From the NCBI RefSeq assembly GCF_018130765.1, contig NZ_JAFCJZ010000006.1, forward strand, positions 248,001 to 312,000: a stretch of DNA of 64,000 bases, read 5' to 3'. Under the pieces are notes generated by a model. That model was not told the origin of the DNA. It saw only the letters and a list, made by a program, of their open reading frames with translations, and made no database searches. Every line of letters starts with the position of its first letter. Position 1 is the first letter of the stretch. This stretch comes from Bradyrhizobium iriomotense (GTDB lineage: Bacteria > Pseudomonadota > Alphaproteobacteria > Rhizobiales > Xanthobacteraceae). The position numbers and the translations under genes are program-made. Positions 1 to 9,001 of the stretch are shown in pieces.

Positions 1-678
1 CGCCTCCTCATCATTGAAGACGATCGCGAATCCGCCGACTACCTCGTGAAGGCGTTCCGCGAGGTCGGACACATTGCCGACCACGCCGCGGACGGCGAGG
101 AAGGCCTCGCCATGGCCGAGAACGGCGACTATGACGTTCTGGTGGTCGACCGCATGCTGCCCAAGCGCGACGGCCTGTCGCTGATCGGCGCGCTGCGCGA
201 CAAGGACAACACGACGCCGGTGCTGATTCTCTCCGCGCTCGGACAGGTCGACGACCGCATCAAGGGCCTGCGCGCCGGCGGCGACGACTATCTGCCAAAA
301 CCCTATTCGTTCGCCGAGCTGCTCGCGCGCGTCGAGGTGCTGTCGCGCCGCCGCGGCGGCCCCGCCGAGGACACCCTCTACCGCGTCGGCGATCTCGAGC
401 TCGACCGGCTGTCTCATCGCGTCGCCCGCGGCAAGGACGAGCTGACGCTGCAGCCGCGCGAATTCCGGCTGCTCGAATACCTCATGAAGCATGCCGGCCA
501 GGTGGTGACCCGCACCATGCTCCTGGAGAACGTCTGGGACTATCATTTCGATCCGCAGACCAACGTGATCGACGTGCACATTTCGCGGCTGCGCTCCAAG
601 ATCGACAAGGGCTTCGATCGGCCGCTGCTGCACACGATCCGCGGCGCCGGGTACATGATCCGTGACGGCATTCGGTAA
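1..678 (+). CDS. OmpR/PhoB-family response regulator (5' end outside window)
   Basis: Cytoplasmic DNA-binding response regulator. The reading frame is open from base 1, so the gene starts upstream of the window; only a few N-terminal residues are missing because the acidic pocket (IIEDD) is already present. The receiver domain has the phospho-acceptor Asp in VVDRMLP and the switch Lys in LPKPYS. The C-terminal winged helix ends with the usual DVHISRLRSKID and TIRGAGYMI segments. It overlaps the following histidine kinase by 17 bases, so the two form a coupled two-component pair. The signal is unknown. Confidence 0.93.
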   Translation, partial: RLLIIEDDRESADYLVKAFREVGHIADHAADGEEGLAMAENGDYDVLVVDRMLPKRDGLSLIGALRDKDNTTPVLILSALGQVDDRIKGLRAGGDDYLPKPYSFAELLARVEVLSRRRGGPAEDTLYRVGDLELDRLSHRVARGKDELTLQPREFRLLEYLMKHAGQVVTRTMLLENVWDYHFDPQTNVIDVHISRLRSKIDKGFDRPLLHTIRGAGYMIRDGIR

Positions 679-2122
679 ACTCGTCCGCACCACGGCATTC
701 CGGCTCACGCTGGTCTATCTGCTGCTGTTCGCGATGTTCGCGGCCTCGCTGCTTGGCTATTTCGCCTGGAATACGCGGCGGCTGATCACCGAGGAGATCA
801 CGCAGACGGTGAACGCCGAGACCTCGGAGATCAACGTGATCTATGATCGCGGCGGCATGGTCCGCCTCGTGCGCGCGATCGAGTATCGGGCGCTGCGGCC
901 GGGCGCCAATCTCTATCTGGTGACGACGCCGACCGGGCAGGCGATCGCCGGCAATGTCGGCTCGCTGGCGCCGGGCGTGATGGCGACGCGCGGCTGGTCC
1001 GAGACCGCCTACCGGCGGATCGAGGATGCCGATGACCGTGATCACCGTGCACTGGTGCGCGTCACCGAACTCGAAAACGGCTTCCGGCTCCTGATCGGCC
1101 GCGACCTCGCCGAGCGGCGGCGCCTGTTCGGCATCGTCGCCAAGGCGGCGCAATGGTCGGTCCTGATCGTGGTCGTGCTCGGCCTCGGCGGCGGCATCTT
1201 CGTGGCGCGCAGGGTGCTCCGGCGCATCGACGCGATGACCGGCACCGCGCAGCGCATCATGACCGGCGATCTCAGCGGGCGCCTGCCCGTGGGGCGTAGC
1301 GGCGACGAGCTCGATCGCCTCGCGGAAAACCTCAACGCCATGCTGGAGCGGATCGAGGCCTTGATGGCGGGGCTGAAGGAAGTCTCCGACAACATCGCCC
1401 ACGATCTCAAGACGCCGCTGACGCGCCTGCGCAACCGCGCCGAGGAAGCGCTGGCGAAATCGGGCTGCGAGGCGGATTACCGTGCGGCGCTGGAGCGGAC
1501 CATCGAGGAATCCGACGGGCTGATCCGCACCTTCAACGCGCTGCTGATGATCGCGCGGGCCGAGTCCGGACAGGCGCGCGGCAACATGGATGATTTCGAC
1601 GCCGCCGACGTCGCGGGCGGCATCCACGAGCTCTACGAGCCGCTGGCCGAGGACGACGGCATGACCCTGAAGGTCAAGGCCGATCCGACGCCGGTTCACG
1701 GCAATCGCGAACTGATCAGCCAGGCGCTCGCCAATCTGGTCGAGAATGCCATCAAATACGGCAAGCCGGTCGCGCAGGCCGGCGGCACCGTGGTCAGCAT
1801 GGACTCTAGGCAGATCATGATCGAGGCGAAGCGCGAGGGCGACCAGGTGCTGCTCAGCGTCACCGATCGCGGCCCCGGCATTCCCGAAGCTGACCGCAAG
1901 CATGCCGTCGAACGATTCGTCCGGCTGGAGGCGAGCCGCACGCTGCCGGGCTCCGGTCTTGGCCTCAGCCTCGCCTCGGCTGTTGCGACGCTGCACGGGG
2001 GGGAATTGCGGCTGGGCGATGCCCATCCCGGCCTCGTCGCCACGCTGGTGCTGCCGGCGCGCACGGGCGCGGGCGACAGGGTTGCTCCGCCAATACCGGA
2101 TGTGCCACAGAAGGTGGCATGA
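662..2122 (+). CDS. HAMP-domain sensor histidine kinase
   Basis: Inner-membrane sensor kinase of 486 aa, partner of the overlapping response regulator. It has a transmembrane segment at about residues 13-36, a periplasmic loop of about 125 residues, a second membrane segment at about 165-182, HAMP to about 237, a HisKA domain with phospho-His247 in NIAHDLKTPL, and a C-terminal ATPase domain (N box LVENAIKYG, DRGPGIPEADR, GSGLGLSL). The GTG start at 662 lies inside the regulator gene. Its stop overlaps the glnE start as ATGA, so all three genes are probably co-transcribed. The ligand cannot be read from the sequence. Confidence 0.92.
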   Translation: MTAFGKLVRTTAFRLTLVYLLLFAMFAASLLGYFAWNTRRLITEEITQTVNAETSEINVIYDRGGMVRLVRAIEYRALRPGANLYLVTTPTGQAIAGNVGSLAPGVMATRGWSETAYRRIEDADDRDHRALVRVTELENGFRLLIGRDLAERRRLFGIVAKAAQWSVLIVVVLGLGGGIFVARRVLRRIDAMTGTAQRIMTGDLSGRLPVGRSGDELDRLAENLNAMLERIEALMAGLKEVSDNIAHDLKTPLTRLRNRAEEALAKSGCEADYRAALERTIEESDGLIRTFNALLMIARAESGQARGNMDDFDAADVAGGIHELYEPLAEDDGMTLKVKADPTPVHGNRELISQALANLVENAIKYGKPVAQAGGTVVSMDSRQIMIEAKREGDQVLLSVTDRGPGIPEADRKHAVERFVRLEASRTLPGSGLGLSLASAVATLHGGELRLGDAHPGLVATLVLPARTGAGDRVAPPIPDVPQKVA

Positions 2123-5106
2123 ACCACTCCGCGCCGGGAAACGCGGGCAAGCATGGTGAGAGCCTCGCCGCACGCTTCGCGGAGGCTCCCCATATTGTCG
2201 CTTCCTCAATCGACGAACGCCGTCTTGAAAACTGGCTGGCCGAGCTCGAGCCGGCACAATCGGCCCGTCTTGGAGCGTTGCTGGTTCATCCCTTCGCCCG
2301 GAATATCCTGGCCGGCATCGCGGAGTTCTCGCCCTATCTGTTCGATCTGGTGCGCGCCGATGCGCTGCGCCTGATCCGCCTGCTCGAATGCGATCCGGAT
2401 GCGCATCTCGCCGCACTGATTGCCGAGGCAAGGGGCGCGGTGTTCGCGGCGCCTGACGAGGCCGAGGTGATGCGACTGCTTCGCCGCATGAAGGCGGAGG
2501 CCGCACTGCTGACCGCGCTGTGCGATATCGGCGGCGTCTGGCCGGTGATGCGGGTGACGGCGGCGCTCACCGACGTCGCGGTCTCCTCGGTGCAGGCGGC
2601 GCTGCAGTATCAGCTGCGGCAGGAAGCCGCACGTGGAAAGATCCTGCCGCCCAATCCGGAGGCACCGGAAGAAGGCTGCGGCCTGATCGTGCTCGCGATG
2701 GGCAAGATGGGCGCAGGCGAGTTGAATTATTCCAGCGACATCGATCTCATCGTGTTCTTCGATCCCGATGCGACGACGCTCGCGCCGGACATCGAGCCGC
2801 AGCCGTTCTTTGTCCGGGTGACGCAGGGCATGGCGCGCATCCTCCAGCAGCGCACTTATGACGGCTACGTCTTCCGCGTCGATCTGCGGCTGCGCCCTGA
2901 TCCGTCCTCGACGCAGGTGGCGATCTCGCGCGACGCCGCGCTGCATTATTACGAGCGGGAAGGGCGCACCTGGGAGCGCGCCGCGATGATCAAGGCGCGC
3001 GCCTGTGCCGGCGATGCCAGGGCAGGCGAGGCGCTGCTCGCCGAGATCGCGCCGTTCGTCTGGCGCAAGCATCTCGATTTTGCCGCGCTTGCCGACGTCC
3101 ACGACATGAAGCGGCAGATGCAGACCTATCGCGGCCAGAGCGAGGTCGCGGTCGAGGGCCACAACGTCAAGGTCGGCCGCGGCGGCATTCGCGAGATCGA
3201 GTTCTTCGCGCAGACCCAACAGCTGATCGCCGGCGGCCGCCATCCGCAATTGCGGGTGCGGCCGACGCTCAGGGCGCTCGACGTGCTCGCGACCAGCAAC
3301 TGGATCACCTTCGCTGCGCGCGATGAGCTCACCACGGCGTACGAATTCCTGCGCCGGGTCGAGCATCGCCTCCAGATGATCGCGGACGAGCAGACCCATG
3401 CGCTGCCCGACGACAAGGACGCCGTCGAGCGCTTTGCCCGCTTCTTCGGCTATCCCGATCGCGAAGCCTTTGCGCGCGACCTGCTGCGGCAGCTCGAAAT
3501 CGTTCAGGGCCACTACGAAAAACTGTTCGAGGGCGATGATCCGACCGGCACGGCAAGTCTGCCGGCTCTGGACTACAGTGCGGGTCCCGATGATCCGCGC
3601 CTGCTCCAGCACCTGGCGACGCTCGGATTCAAGAAGCCCGCCGCCGTCGCGCAAACGTTGCGCGACTGGATCACCGGCGACTATCGCGTGTTCCGCAATG
3701 AGGCGACGCGCAGCGCCTTCATCGAGTTCGTGCCGGCCCTGATCGACGGTCTCGCGCATGCGGAGGAGCCGGACCGCGCCGTCGTGGCGTTCGATCACTT
3801 CCTCGGGGCGCTCCAGCGTGGCGGCCGGCTGATCACACTGCTCGGCCAGAACCGCGATCTCGTCGCGCTCGTGGCGCTGGTGCTGGGCGCGGCCCCGCGG
3901 CTCGGTGAGATGCTGGCGCGGCAGCCGCAGCTCATGGACGGCCTGATCGATCCGCGCTTCTTCGGCGCGATGCCGGACAGGCAGGAATTGTCGGGGCGAC
4001 TCGCCGCCACGGTGCAGGATGCCGCCTCATACGAAGAATTCCTCGATCGCCTGCGTCTGTTTGGGCAGGAGAGCCTGTTCCTGATCGGCACGCGCATCCT
4101 GTCCGGCACCGTCTCGGCGCAGCAGGCGAGCACGGCCTTTGCCGATGTCGCCGAGGGAATCGTCCACACCGTGCATGGCCTCGTCGCCGACCGCTTTGCC
4201 GCCCAGCACGGCCGGATCAAGGGCCAGGAGACCGCGATCATCGCGATGGGCCGGCTCGGCAGCCGCGAGATGACGGCCTCGTCCGATCTCGACCTGATCC
4301 TGCTCTACGATTTCGACGCCGAGAACCCGGACTCGGACGGGACGAAGTCGCTGCAGGGCGCGCATTATTTCGCCCGCTTCACCCAGCGCCTGATCAGCGC
4401 CTTCACGACGCGCACCAATTACGGCGTGCTCTACGAGATCGACATGCGGCTGCGTCCGTCAGGGCGCGCCGGCCCGGTGGCGTCGAGCCTTGCTTCCTTC
4501 GCGGACTATCAGGCCAACGAGGCCTGGACCTGGGAGCACATGGCGCTGACGCGCGCGCGCGTGGTGTCGGCTTCGCCTGAATTCCGGGAACGGATCGAGC
4601 GCGTGATCCGCGATGTCCTGACCCGCCGCCGCGATGGTGCGACCATCGCCAACGACGTCGCCGACATGCGGCGCGCGATCGGCCAGGAGAAGGGCGAGAC
4701 CGACTATTGGGATCTCAAATATGCCGCCGGCGGCATGATCGACATCGACTTCATCGCGCAATATCTCCAGCTCGTGCATGCCCACGACAAGCCCGGGATC
4801 CTCGACGTCAGCACGATGCAGGTGCTGGACAATGCCGCCAAGCTCGGCGTGCTCGCGCAGTCAGAGGCCGAAATCCTGCGTGCGGCGGCGCGCCTCTATC
4901 ACGATTTGACGCAGATCCTGCGCCTCTGCGTCAGCGACCGCTTCAAGCCGGAAACCGCCGGCACCGATCTGCAGCGCGTCATGGCGCGCGCCGGCGATGC
5001 GCCGGACTTCTCCTCGCTGGAGGCGCGGGTGAAGGAAACGCAGGGCGAGGTGCGGCGCGTGTTCAGGGCGTTGCTGGAAGGGACGTCGTCTGCTTCAGCG
5101 CGGTGA
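2119..5106 (+). CDS. glnE: Bifunctional glutamine synthetase adenylyltransferase/adenylyl-removing enzyme
   Basis: Controls glutamine synthetase by adding or removing AMP in response to PII and glutamine. The 995-aa protein has the two expected nucleotidyltransferase halves: GKMGAGELNYSSDIDL at about residues 193-208 and GRLGSREMTASSDLDL at about 708-723, each with the metal-binding D-x-D. The length is slightly above the E. coli protein, as is usual in Rhizobiales. The ATG overlaps the kinase stop (ATGA), which suggests translational coupling with the two-component pair. The 3' end overlaps the convergent fdsD gene by 44 bases. Confidence 0.96.
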   Translation: MNHSAPGNAGKHGESLAARFAEAPHIVASSIDERRLENWLAELEPAQSARLGALLVHPFARNILAGIAEFSPYLFDLVRADALRLIRLLECDPDAHLAALIAEARGAVFAAPDEAEVMRLLRRMKAEAALLTALCDIGGVWPVMRVTAALTDVAVSSVQAALQYQLRQEAARGKILPPNPEAPEEGCGLIVLAMGKMGAGELNYSSDIDLIVFFDPDATTLAPDIEPQPFFVRVTQGMARILQQRTYDGYVFRVDLRLRPDPSSTQVAISRDAALHYYEREGRTWERAAMIKARACAGDARAGEALLAEIAPFVWRKHLDFAALADVHDMKRQMQTYRGQSEVAVEGHNVKVGRGGIREIEFFAQTQQLIAGGRHPQLRVRPTLRALDVLATSNWITFAARDELTTAYEFLRRVEHRLQMIADEQTHALPDDKDAVERFARFFGYPDREAFARDLLRQLEIVQGHYEKLFEGDDPTGTASLPALDYSAGPDDPRLLQHLATLGFKKPAAVAQTLRDWITGDYRVFRNEATRSAFIEFVPALIDGLAHAEEPDRAVVAFDHFLGALQRGGRLITLLGQNRDLVALVALVLGAAPRLGEMLARQPQLMDGLIDPRFFGAMPDRQELSGRLAATVQDAASYEEFLDRLRLFGQESLFLIGTRILSGTVSAQQASTAFADVAEGIVHTVHGLVADRFAAQHGRIKGQETAIIAMGRLGSREMTASSDLDLILLYDFDAENPDSDGTKSLQGAHYFARFTQRLISAFTTRTNYGVLYEIDMRLRPSGRAGPVASSLASFADYQANEAWTWEHMALTRARVVSASPEFRERIERVIRDVLTRRRDGATIANDVADMRRAIGQEKGETDYWDLKYAAGGMIDIDFIAQYLQLVHAHDKPGILDVSTMQVLDNAAKLGVLAQSEAEILRAAARLYHDLTQILRLCVSDRFKPETAGTDLQRVMARAGDAPDFSSLEARVKETQGEVRRVFRALLEGTSSASAR

Positions 5107-5296
5107 GGGCTTCGCGCACGTTCGGCTCCAGGCCCGCGCCGCCGGCATCGAGATGGGCGAAGATCGCGCGCTTCATCCGGGGATCCCAGAACTTCTTGAT
5201 GTGCTCGGCGATCCCCGGCACGGCCTTGTCGTGGCCCTGGCTCTGAAAGAACTTGCCGATCTGGTTGGCCATGTAGATCAGGCGGTCAGGCGACAT
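5063..5296 (-). CDS. fdsD: NAD-dependent formate dehydrogenase delta subunit
   Basis: Small accessory/structural subunit (77 aa) of the soluble molybdenum formate dehydrogenase. I start it at the ATG at 5296 (MSPDRLIYMANQIGKFF), because this overlaps the fdhD stop by 11 bases and matches the family N terminus (D-R-L-x-x-M-A-N-Q-I-x-x-F-F); the frame stays open further upstream to 5371. The motif DPRMK near residue 45 also fits FdsD. It is the last gene of fdsGBA-fdhD-fdsD, and its 3' end runs 44 bases into the convergent end of glnE. Confidence 0.88.
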   Translation of the reverse strand: MSPDRLIYMANQIGKFFQSQGHDKAVPGIAEHIKKFWDPRMKRAIFAHLDAGGAGLEPNVREALTALKQTTSLPATP

Positions 5297-6113
5297 CGGC
5301 AACCTCCGTGGCATGGCGGGCGACGATCCGGCCACCATGCGAAAACACTTCGAACCCGTCCTGGCGGGCAATGGCGATCAGGGTGATGCCCGCGGCTTCC
5401 GCCGTGCGCACCGCGAGCGCGGTCGGCGCGGACACCGCGACCATCACCGGCGCGCCGATCGCGGCGGTCTTCTGCACCATCTCGACCGACACCCGGCTCG
5501 TCAGCAGCACCATGCCGCCACTTGCATCGGTGCGGCTGCGCGCCAGGGCGCCGGCGAGCTTGTCCAGCGCATTGTGGCGGCCGACGTCCTCGCGCAGTGC
5601 GACGATGTTACCGGCAGGGGACCAGAATGCGGCGGCGTGAACGGCGCGGGTTTGCAGATTGATCGATTGCAGCGGCGCGATCGCCTGCATCGCCGCCATG
5701 ATTTCTTCCGGCGTGAAGCTCTGCCCCTGCGGTACGACCGCCGCGGGGCGCACCGCTTCGGCAATGGACTCGATGCCGCAGATGCCGCAGCCGGTGGGAC
5801 CTGCGACGTGGCGGCGGCGCTCGCTGATGAGCGCTGCATCTTCCGGTGCCAGCCACATCCTGAGCTCGATGCCGTCGTCGAGGCGGACCACCTCGAGCGA
5901 CTTGATGTCGTCGACCGACTTGATGATGCCTTCGTCGAGACTGAAGCCGACGGCAAAATCCTCGAGGTTCTGCGGCGTCCCCATCATGACGGCGTAGGTG
6001 CCGCCATTATAGGTCAGCGCCAGCGGCGTCTCCTCGGGGATCAGCCGTGCTCCTTCGGACGCGACGCCGTTGCGCCAGATGTCGCGATCGATGGCCTGGA
6101 CCGCTACGTGCAT
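5286..6113 (-). CDS. fdhD: Formate dehydrogenase accessory sulfurtransferase FdhD/FdsC
   Basis: Cytoplasmic sulfur carrier that sulfurates the molybdenum cofactor before insertion into FdsA. The two catalytic cysteines are seen as C109-G-I-C112 (GCGICG). I place the start at the ATG at 6113 (MHVAVQ), four bases after the fdsA stop, giving 275 aa; an upstream in-frame start at 6173 would lie inside fdsA. Conserved FdhD segments include EETPLALTYNG, MMGTPQNLEDFAVGF and the C-terminal LLTSRVSVEMVQK. Transcribed with fdsGBA and overlapping fdsD. Confidence 0.93.
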   Translation of the reverse strand: MHVAVQAIDRDIWRNGVASEGARLIPEETPLALTYNGGTYAVMMGTPQNLEDFAVGFSLDEGIIKSVDDIKSLEVVRLDDGIELRMWLAPEDAALISERRRHVAGPTGCGICGIESIAEAVRPAAVVPQGQSFTPEEIMAAMQAIAPLQSINLQTRAVHAAAFWSPAGNIVALREDVGRHNALDKLAGALARSRTDASGGMVLLTSRVSVEMVQKTAAIGAPVMVAVSAPTALAVRTAEAAGITLIAIARQDGFEVFSHGGRIVARHATEVADVA

Positions 6114-6117
6114 GCCG

Positions 6118-8991
6118 TTACTCCGCGGCCTCGGCCGGTACGATGCGGCGGGATTGCCGCGCCTGCGCGTCATAGGCCTTCTGCCAGTCGGACGGGCCGT
6201 TCGAGGGCGAGATCTGCACCGCCGTCACCTTGTATTCGGGGCAGTTGGTCGCCCAGTCCGAATAGTCCGTGGTGATGACGTTGGCCTGCGTGTCCGGGTG
6301 GTGGAAGGTGGTGTAGACGACGCCCGGCGCGACGCGGTCGGTGATCTCCGCGCGCAGCGTGGTCTCGCCGGCGCGGCTCTTCAGCCGCACCCAGTCGCCG
6401 TCGCGCACGCCGCGCTGCTCGGCGTCGTGCGGGTGGATCTCGAGCCGGTCCTCGGCATGCCAGACCACGTTGTCGGTACGCCGCGTCTGCGCGCCGACAT
6501 TGTACTGGCTGAGGATGCGGCCCGTGGTCAGCAGCAGCGGATAGCGCGGGCCGGTGCGCTCGTCGGTCGCGACATATTCGGTGACGACGAACTTGCCCTT
6601 GCCGCGGACGAAGCCGTCGATATGCATCACCGGCGTGCCCTCGGGCGCCTTCTCGTTGCAGGGCCACTGCACCGAGCCGAGCTCTTCCAGCTTGGCATAG
6701 GAGACGCCGGCGAAGGTCGGGGTCAGCGCCGCGATCTCGTCCATGATCTCCGAGGGGTGGCTGTAGTTCATCTCGAAGCCCATCGCCTTGGCAAGGCCGA
6801 TGGTGACCTCCCAGTCGGCGAGGCCGTTCTTTGGCGTCATCACCTTGCGCACGCGCTGGATGCGGCGCTCGGCGTTGGTGAAGGTGCCGTCCTTCTCCAG
6901 GAAGCTCGAGCCGGGCAGGAAGACGTGGGCGTAGTTCGCGGTCTCGTTCAGGAAGAGGTCGTGGACGATGACGCATTCCATCGCCGACAGCGCCGCCACG
7001 ACGTGGCTGGTGTTGGGATCGGACTGCAGGATGTCCTCGCCCTGCACGTAGATGCCCATGAACGTGCCTTCGACCGCGGCATCGAACATGTTGGGAATGC
7101 GCAGGCCGGGCTCGGGGTTGAGCTTGACGTTCCACAGCGCCTCGAACTGGTCGCGCACGGCATCGCCCGAGATGTGGCGATAGCCGGGCAACTCGTGCGG
7201 GAACGAGCCCATGTCGCAGGAGCCCTGCACGTTGTTCTGGCCGCGCAGCGGGTTCACGCCGACGCCGGGGCGGCCGATATTGCCTGTTACCATCGCAAGG
7301 TTGGCGATCGCGATCACGGTGGTCGAACCCTGGCTGTGCTCGGTGACGCCGAGGCCATAATAGATCGCGCCGTTGCCGCCGGTGGCGTAGGTGCGGGCCG
7401 CCTCACGCAGATCCTTGGGATCGACGCCGGTGAGGATGGCGGTGGCTTCCGGGCTGTTGTTCGGCTGGGCGACGAAGGCGGCCCATTCCTCGAACTCGGC
7501 CCAGTCGCAGCGCTCGCGCACGAAAGCTTCGTTGACGAGACCCTCGGTCACGATGACATGCGCCAGCGCGGTCATCACCGCGACATTGGTGCCGGGCATC
7601 AGGGGCAAATGCAGCGCCTTTACATGCGGCGATTCCACCATCTCGGTGCGGCGCGGATCGATCACGATCAGCTTGGCACCCTGGCGCAGCCGCTTCTTCA
7701 GGCGCGATGCGAAGACGGGGTGGGCGGACGCCGGGTTGGCGCCGATCACGACCACGACGTCGGTGTCCTCGACCGAGTCGAAGTCCTGCGTGCCGGCGGA
7801 GGTGCCGAAGGTGGTGGCGAGGCCATAACCGGTCGGCGAGTGGCAGACGCGGGCGCAGGTGTCGACATTGTTGTTGCCGAAGCCGGCGCGGATCAGCTTC
7901 TGCACCAGATAGGTCTCTTCATTGGTGCAGCGGGAGGAGGTGATGCCGCCGATGGCGTCGCGGCCGTACTTCTTCTGGATGCCGCGCATCTTGGCGGCGG
8001 CAAACGAGAACGCTTCATCCCAGGAGACTTCCTTCCAGGGATCCTCGATCCGCTCGCGGATCATGGGTTTAAGAATGCGTTCCTTGTGGTTGGTGTAGCC
8101 CCAGGCGAAGCGACCCTTGACGCAGGAATGGCCGCGATTGGCCTTGCCGTCCTTGTAGGGCACCATGCGCACCACTTCCTCGCCGCGCATCTCGGCCTTG
8201 AAGGCGCAGCCGACGCCGCAATAGGCGCAGGTGGTGACCACCGAGTGCTCGGGCTGGCCGATCTCGATCACGGACTTTTCCGTCAGCGTCGCCGTCGGGC
8301 AGGCCTGCACGCAGGCGCCGCAGGAGACGCATTCGGAGCCGAGGAAGCTCTCGCTCATGCCCGGCGAGACCCGGCTGTCGAAGCCGCGGCCGGAGATCGT
8401 CAGCGCGAAGGTGCCCTGCACCTCCTCGCAGGCGCGGACGCAGCGCGAGCAGACGATGCACTTGGAGGGATCGTAGGTGAAGTACGGATTGGACTCATCC
8501 TTCGGCATCCAGTGGTCGTTGTCGCAGCCGTGGGACTTGGCGAAGACGTGGTTCTCGCCCTCATAGCCGTAGCGCACGTCGCGCAGGCCCACGGCGCCGG
8601 CCATGTCCTGCAATTCGCAATCGCCATTGGCGCCGCAGGTGAGGCAGTCGAGCGGATGGTCGGAGATGTAGAGCTCCATCACGCCCTTGCGCAGCTTCTT
8701 CAGCCGCTCGGTCTGGGTGTGCACGACGAGGCCGTTCATGACCGGCGTGGTGCACGAGGCCGGCGTGCCGGCGCGTCCCTCGATCTCGACGAGGCAGAGC
8801 CGGCAGGAGCCGTATGCGTCGACCATGTCGGTTGCGCACAGCTTCGGGATCTGGTGGCCGGCGTCCATCGCCGCGCGCATGATCGAGGTGCCCTCGGGCA
8901 CGGTGACCTGGTTGCCGTCGATGGTCAGCGTCACCATCGTCGTCGATTTGGAGCGCGGCGTGCCGTAGTCGATTTCTTCGATCAGAGACAT
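6118..8991 (-). CDS. fdsA: NAD-dependent formate dehydrogenase alpha subunit (molybdopterin/Fe-S)
   Basis: Catalytic subunit of soluble formate dehydrogenase (formate + NAD+ to CO2 + NADH), 957 aa. From the N terminus: a plant-type [2Fe-2S] domain (CRLCLVEIEG), a NuoG-like Cys/His segment (CLTCGANGDCELQD), two [4Fe-4S] ferredoxin motifs (CIVCSRCVRACEEV and CVSCGACVQACPTA), then the Mo-bis-MGD domain opening with CAYCGVGCAFK. The Mo-ligating cysteine is probably the second Cys in CARVCHSPTGYG. The C-terminal dinucleotide-binding domain is complete. It lies 10 bases after fdsB. In the context of frc/oxc it would oxidise formate released from oxalate. Confidence 0.97.
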   Translation of the reverse strand: MSLIEEIDYGTPRSKSTTMVTLTIDGNQVTVPEGTSIMRAAMDAGHQIPKLCATDMVDAYGSCRLCLVEIEGRAGTPASCTTPVMNGLVVHTQTERLKKLRKGVMELYISDHPLDCLTCGANGDCELQDMAGAVGLRDVRYGYEGENHVFAKSHGCDNDHWMPKDESNPYFTYDPSKCIVCSRCVRACEEVQGTFALTISGRGFDSRVSPGMSESFLGSECVSCGACVQACPTATLTEKSVIEIGQPEHSVVTTCAYCGVGCAFKAEMRGEEVVRMVPYKDGKANRGHSCVKGRFAWGYTNHKERILKPMIRERIEDPWKEVSWDEAFSFAAAKMRGIQKKYGRDAIGGITSSRCTNEETYLVQKLIRAGFGNNNVDTCARVCHSPTGYGLATTFGTSAGTQDFDSVEDTDVVVVIGANPASAHPVFASRLKKRLRQGAKLIVIDPRRTEMVESPHVKALHLPLMPGTNVAVMTALAHVIVTEGLVNEAFVRERCDWAEFEEWAAFVAQPNNSPEATAILTGVDPKDLREAARTYATGGNGAIYYGLGVTEHSQGSTTVIAIANLAMVTGNIGRPGVGVNPLRGQNNVQGSCDMGSFPHELPGYRHISGDAVRDQFEALWNVKLNPEPGLRIPNMFDAAVEGTFMGIYVQGEDILQSDPNTSHVVAALSAMECVIVHDLFLNETANYAHVFLPGSSFLEKDGTFTNAERRIQRVRKVMTPKNGLADWEVTIGLAKAMGFEMNYSHPSEIMDEIAALTPTFAGVSYAKLEELGSVQWPCNEKAPEGTPVMHIDGFVRGKGKFVVTEYVATDERTGPRYPLLLTTGRILSQYNVGAQTRRTDNVVWHAEDRLEIHPHDAEQRGVRDGDWVRLKSRAGETTLRAEITDRVAPGVVYTTFHHPDTQANVITTDYSDWATNCPEYKVTAVQISPSNGPSDWQKAYDAQARQSRRIVPAEAAE

Positions 8992-9001
8992 TGTCGTTCT
9001 C

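Noticed and set aside
482..2506. Long minus-strand open frame opposite the histidine kinase and glnE
   Set aside because: It is antisense to two well-identified genes, has low-complexity Arg/His/Ala-rich translation and no ribosome site; a typical shadow in GC-rich DNA.
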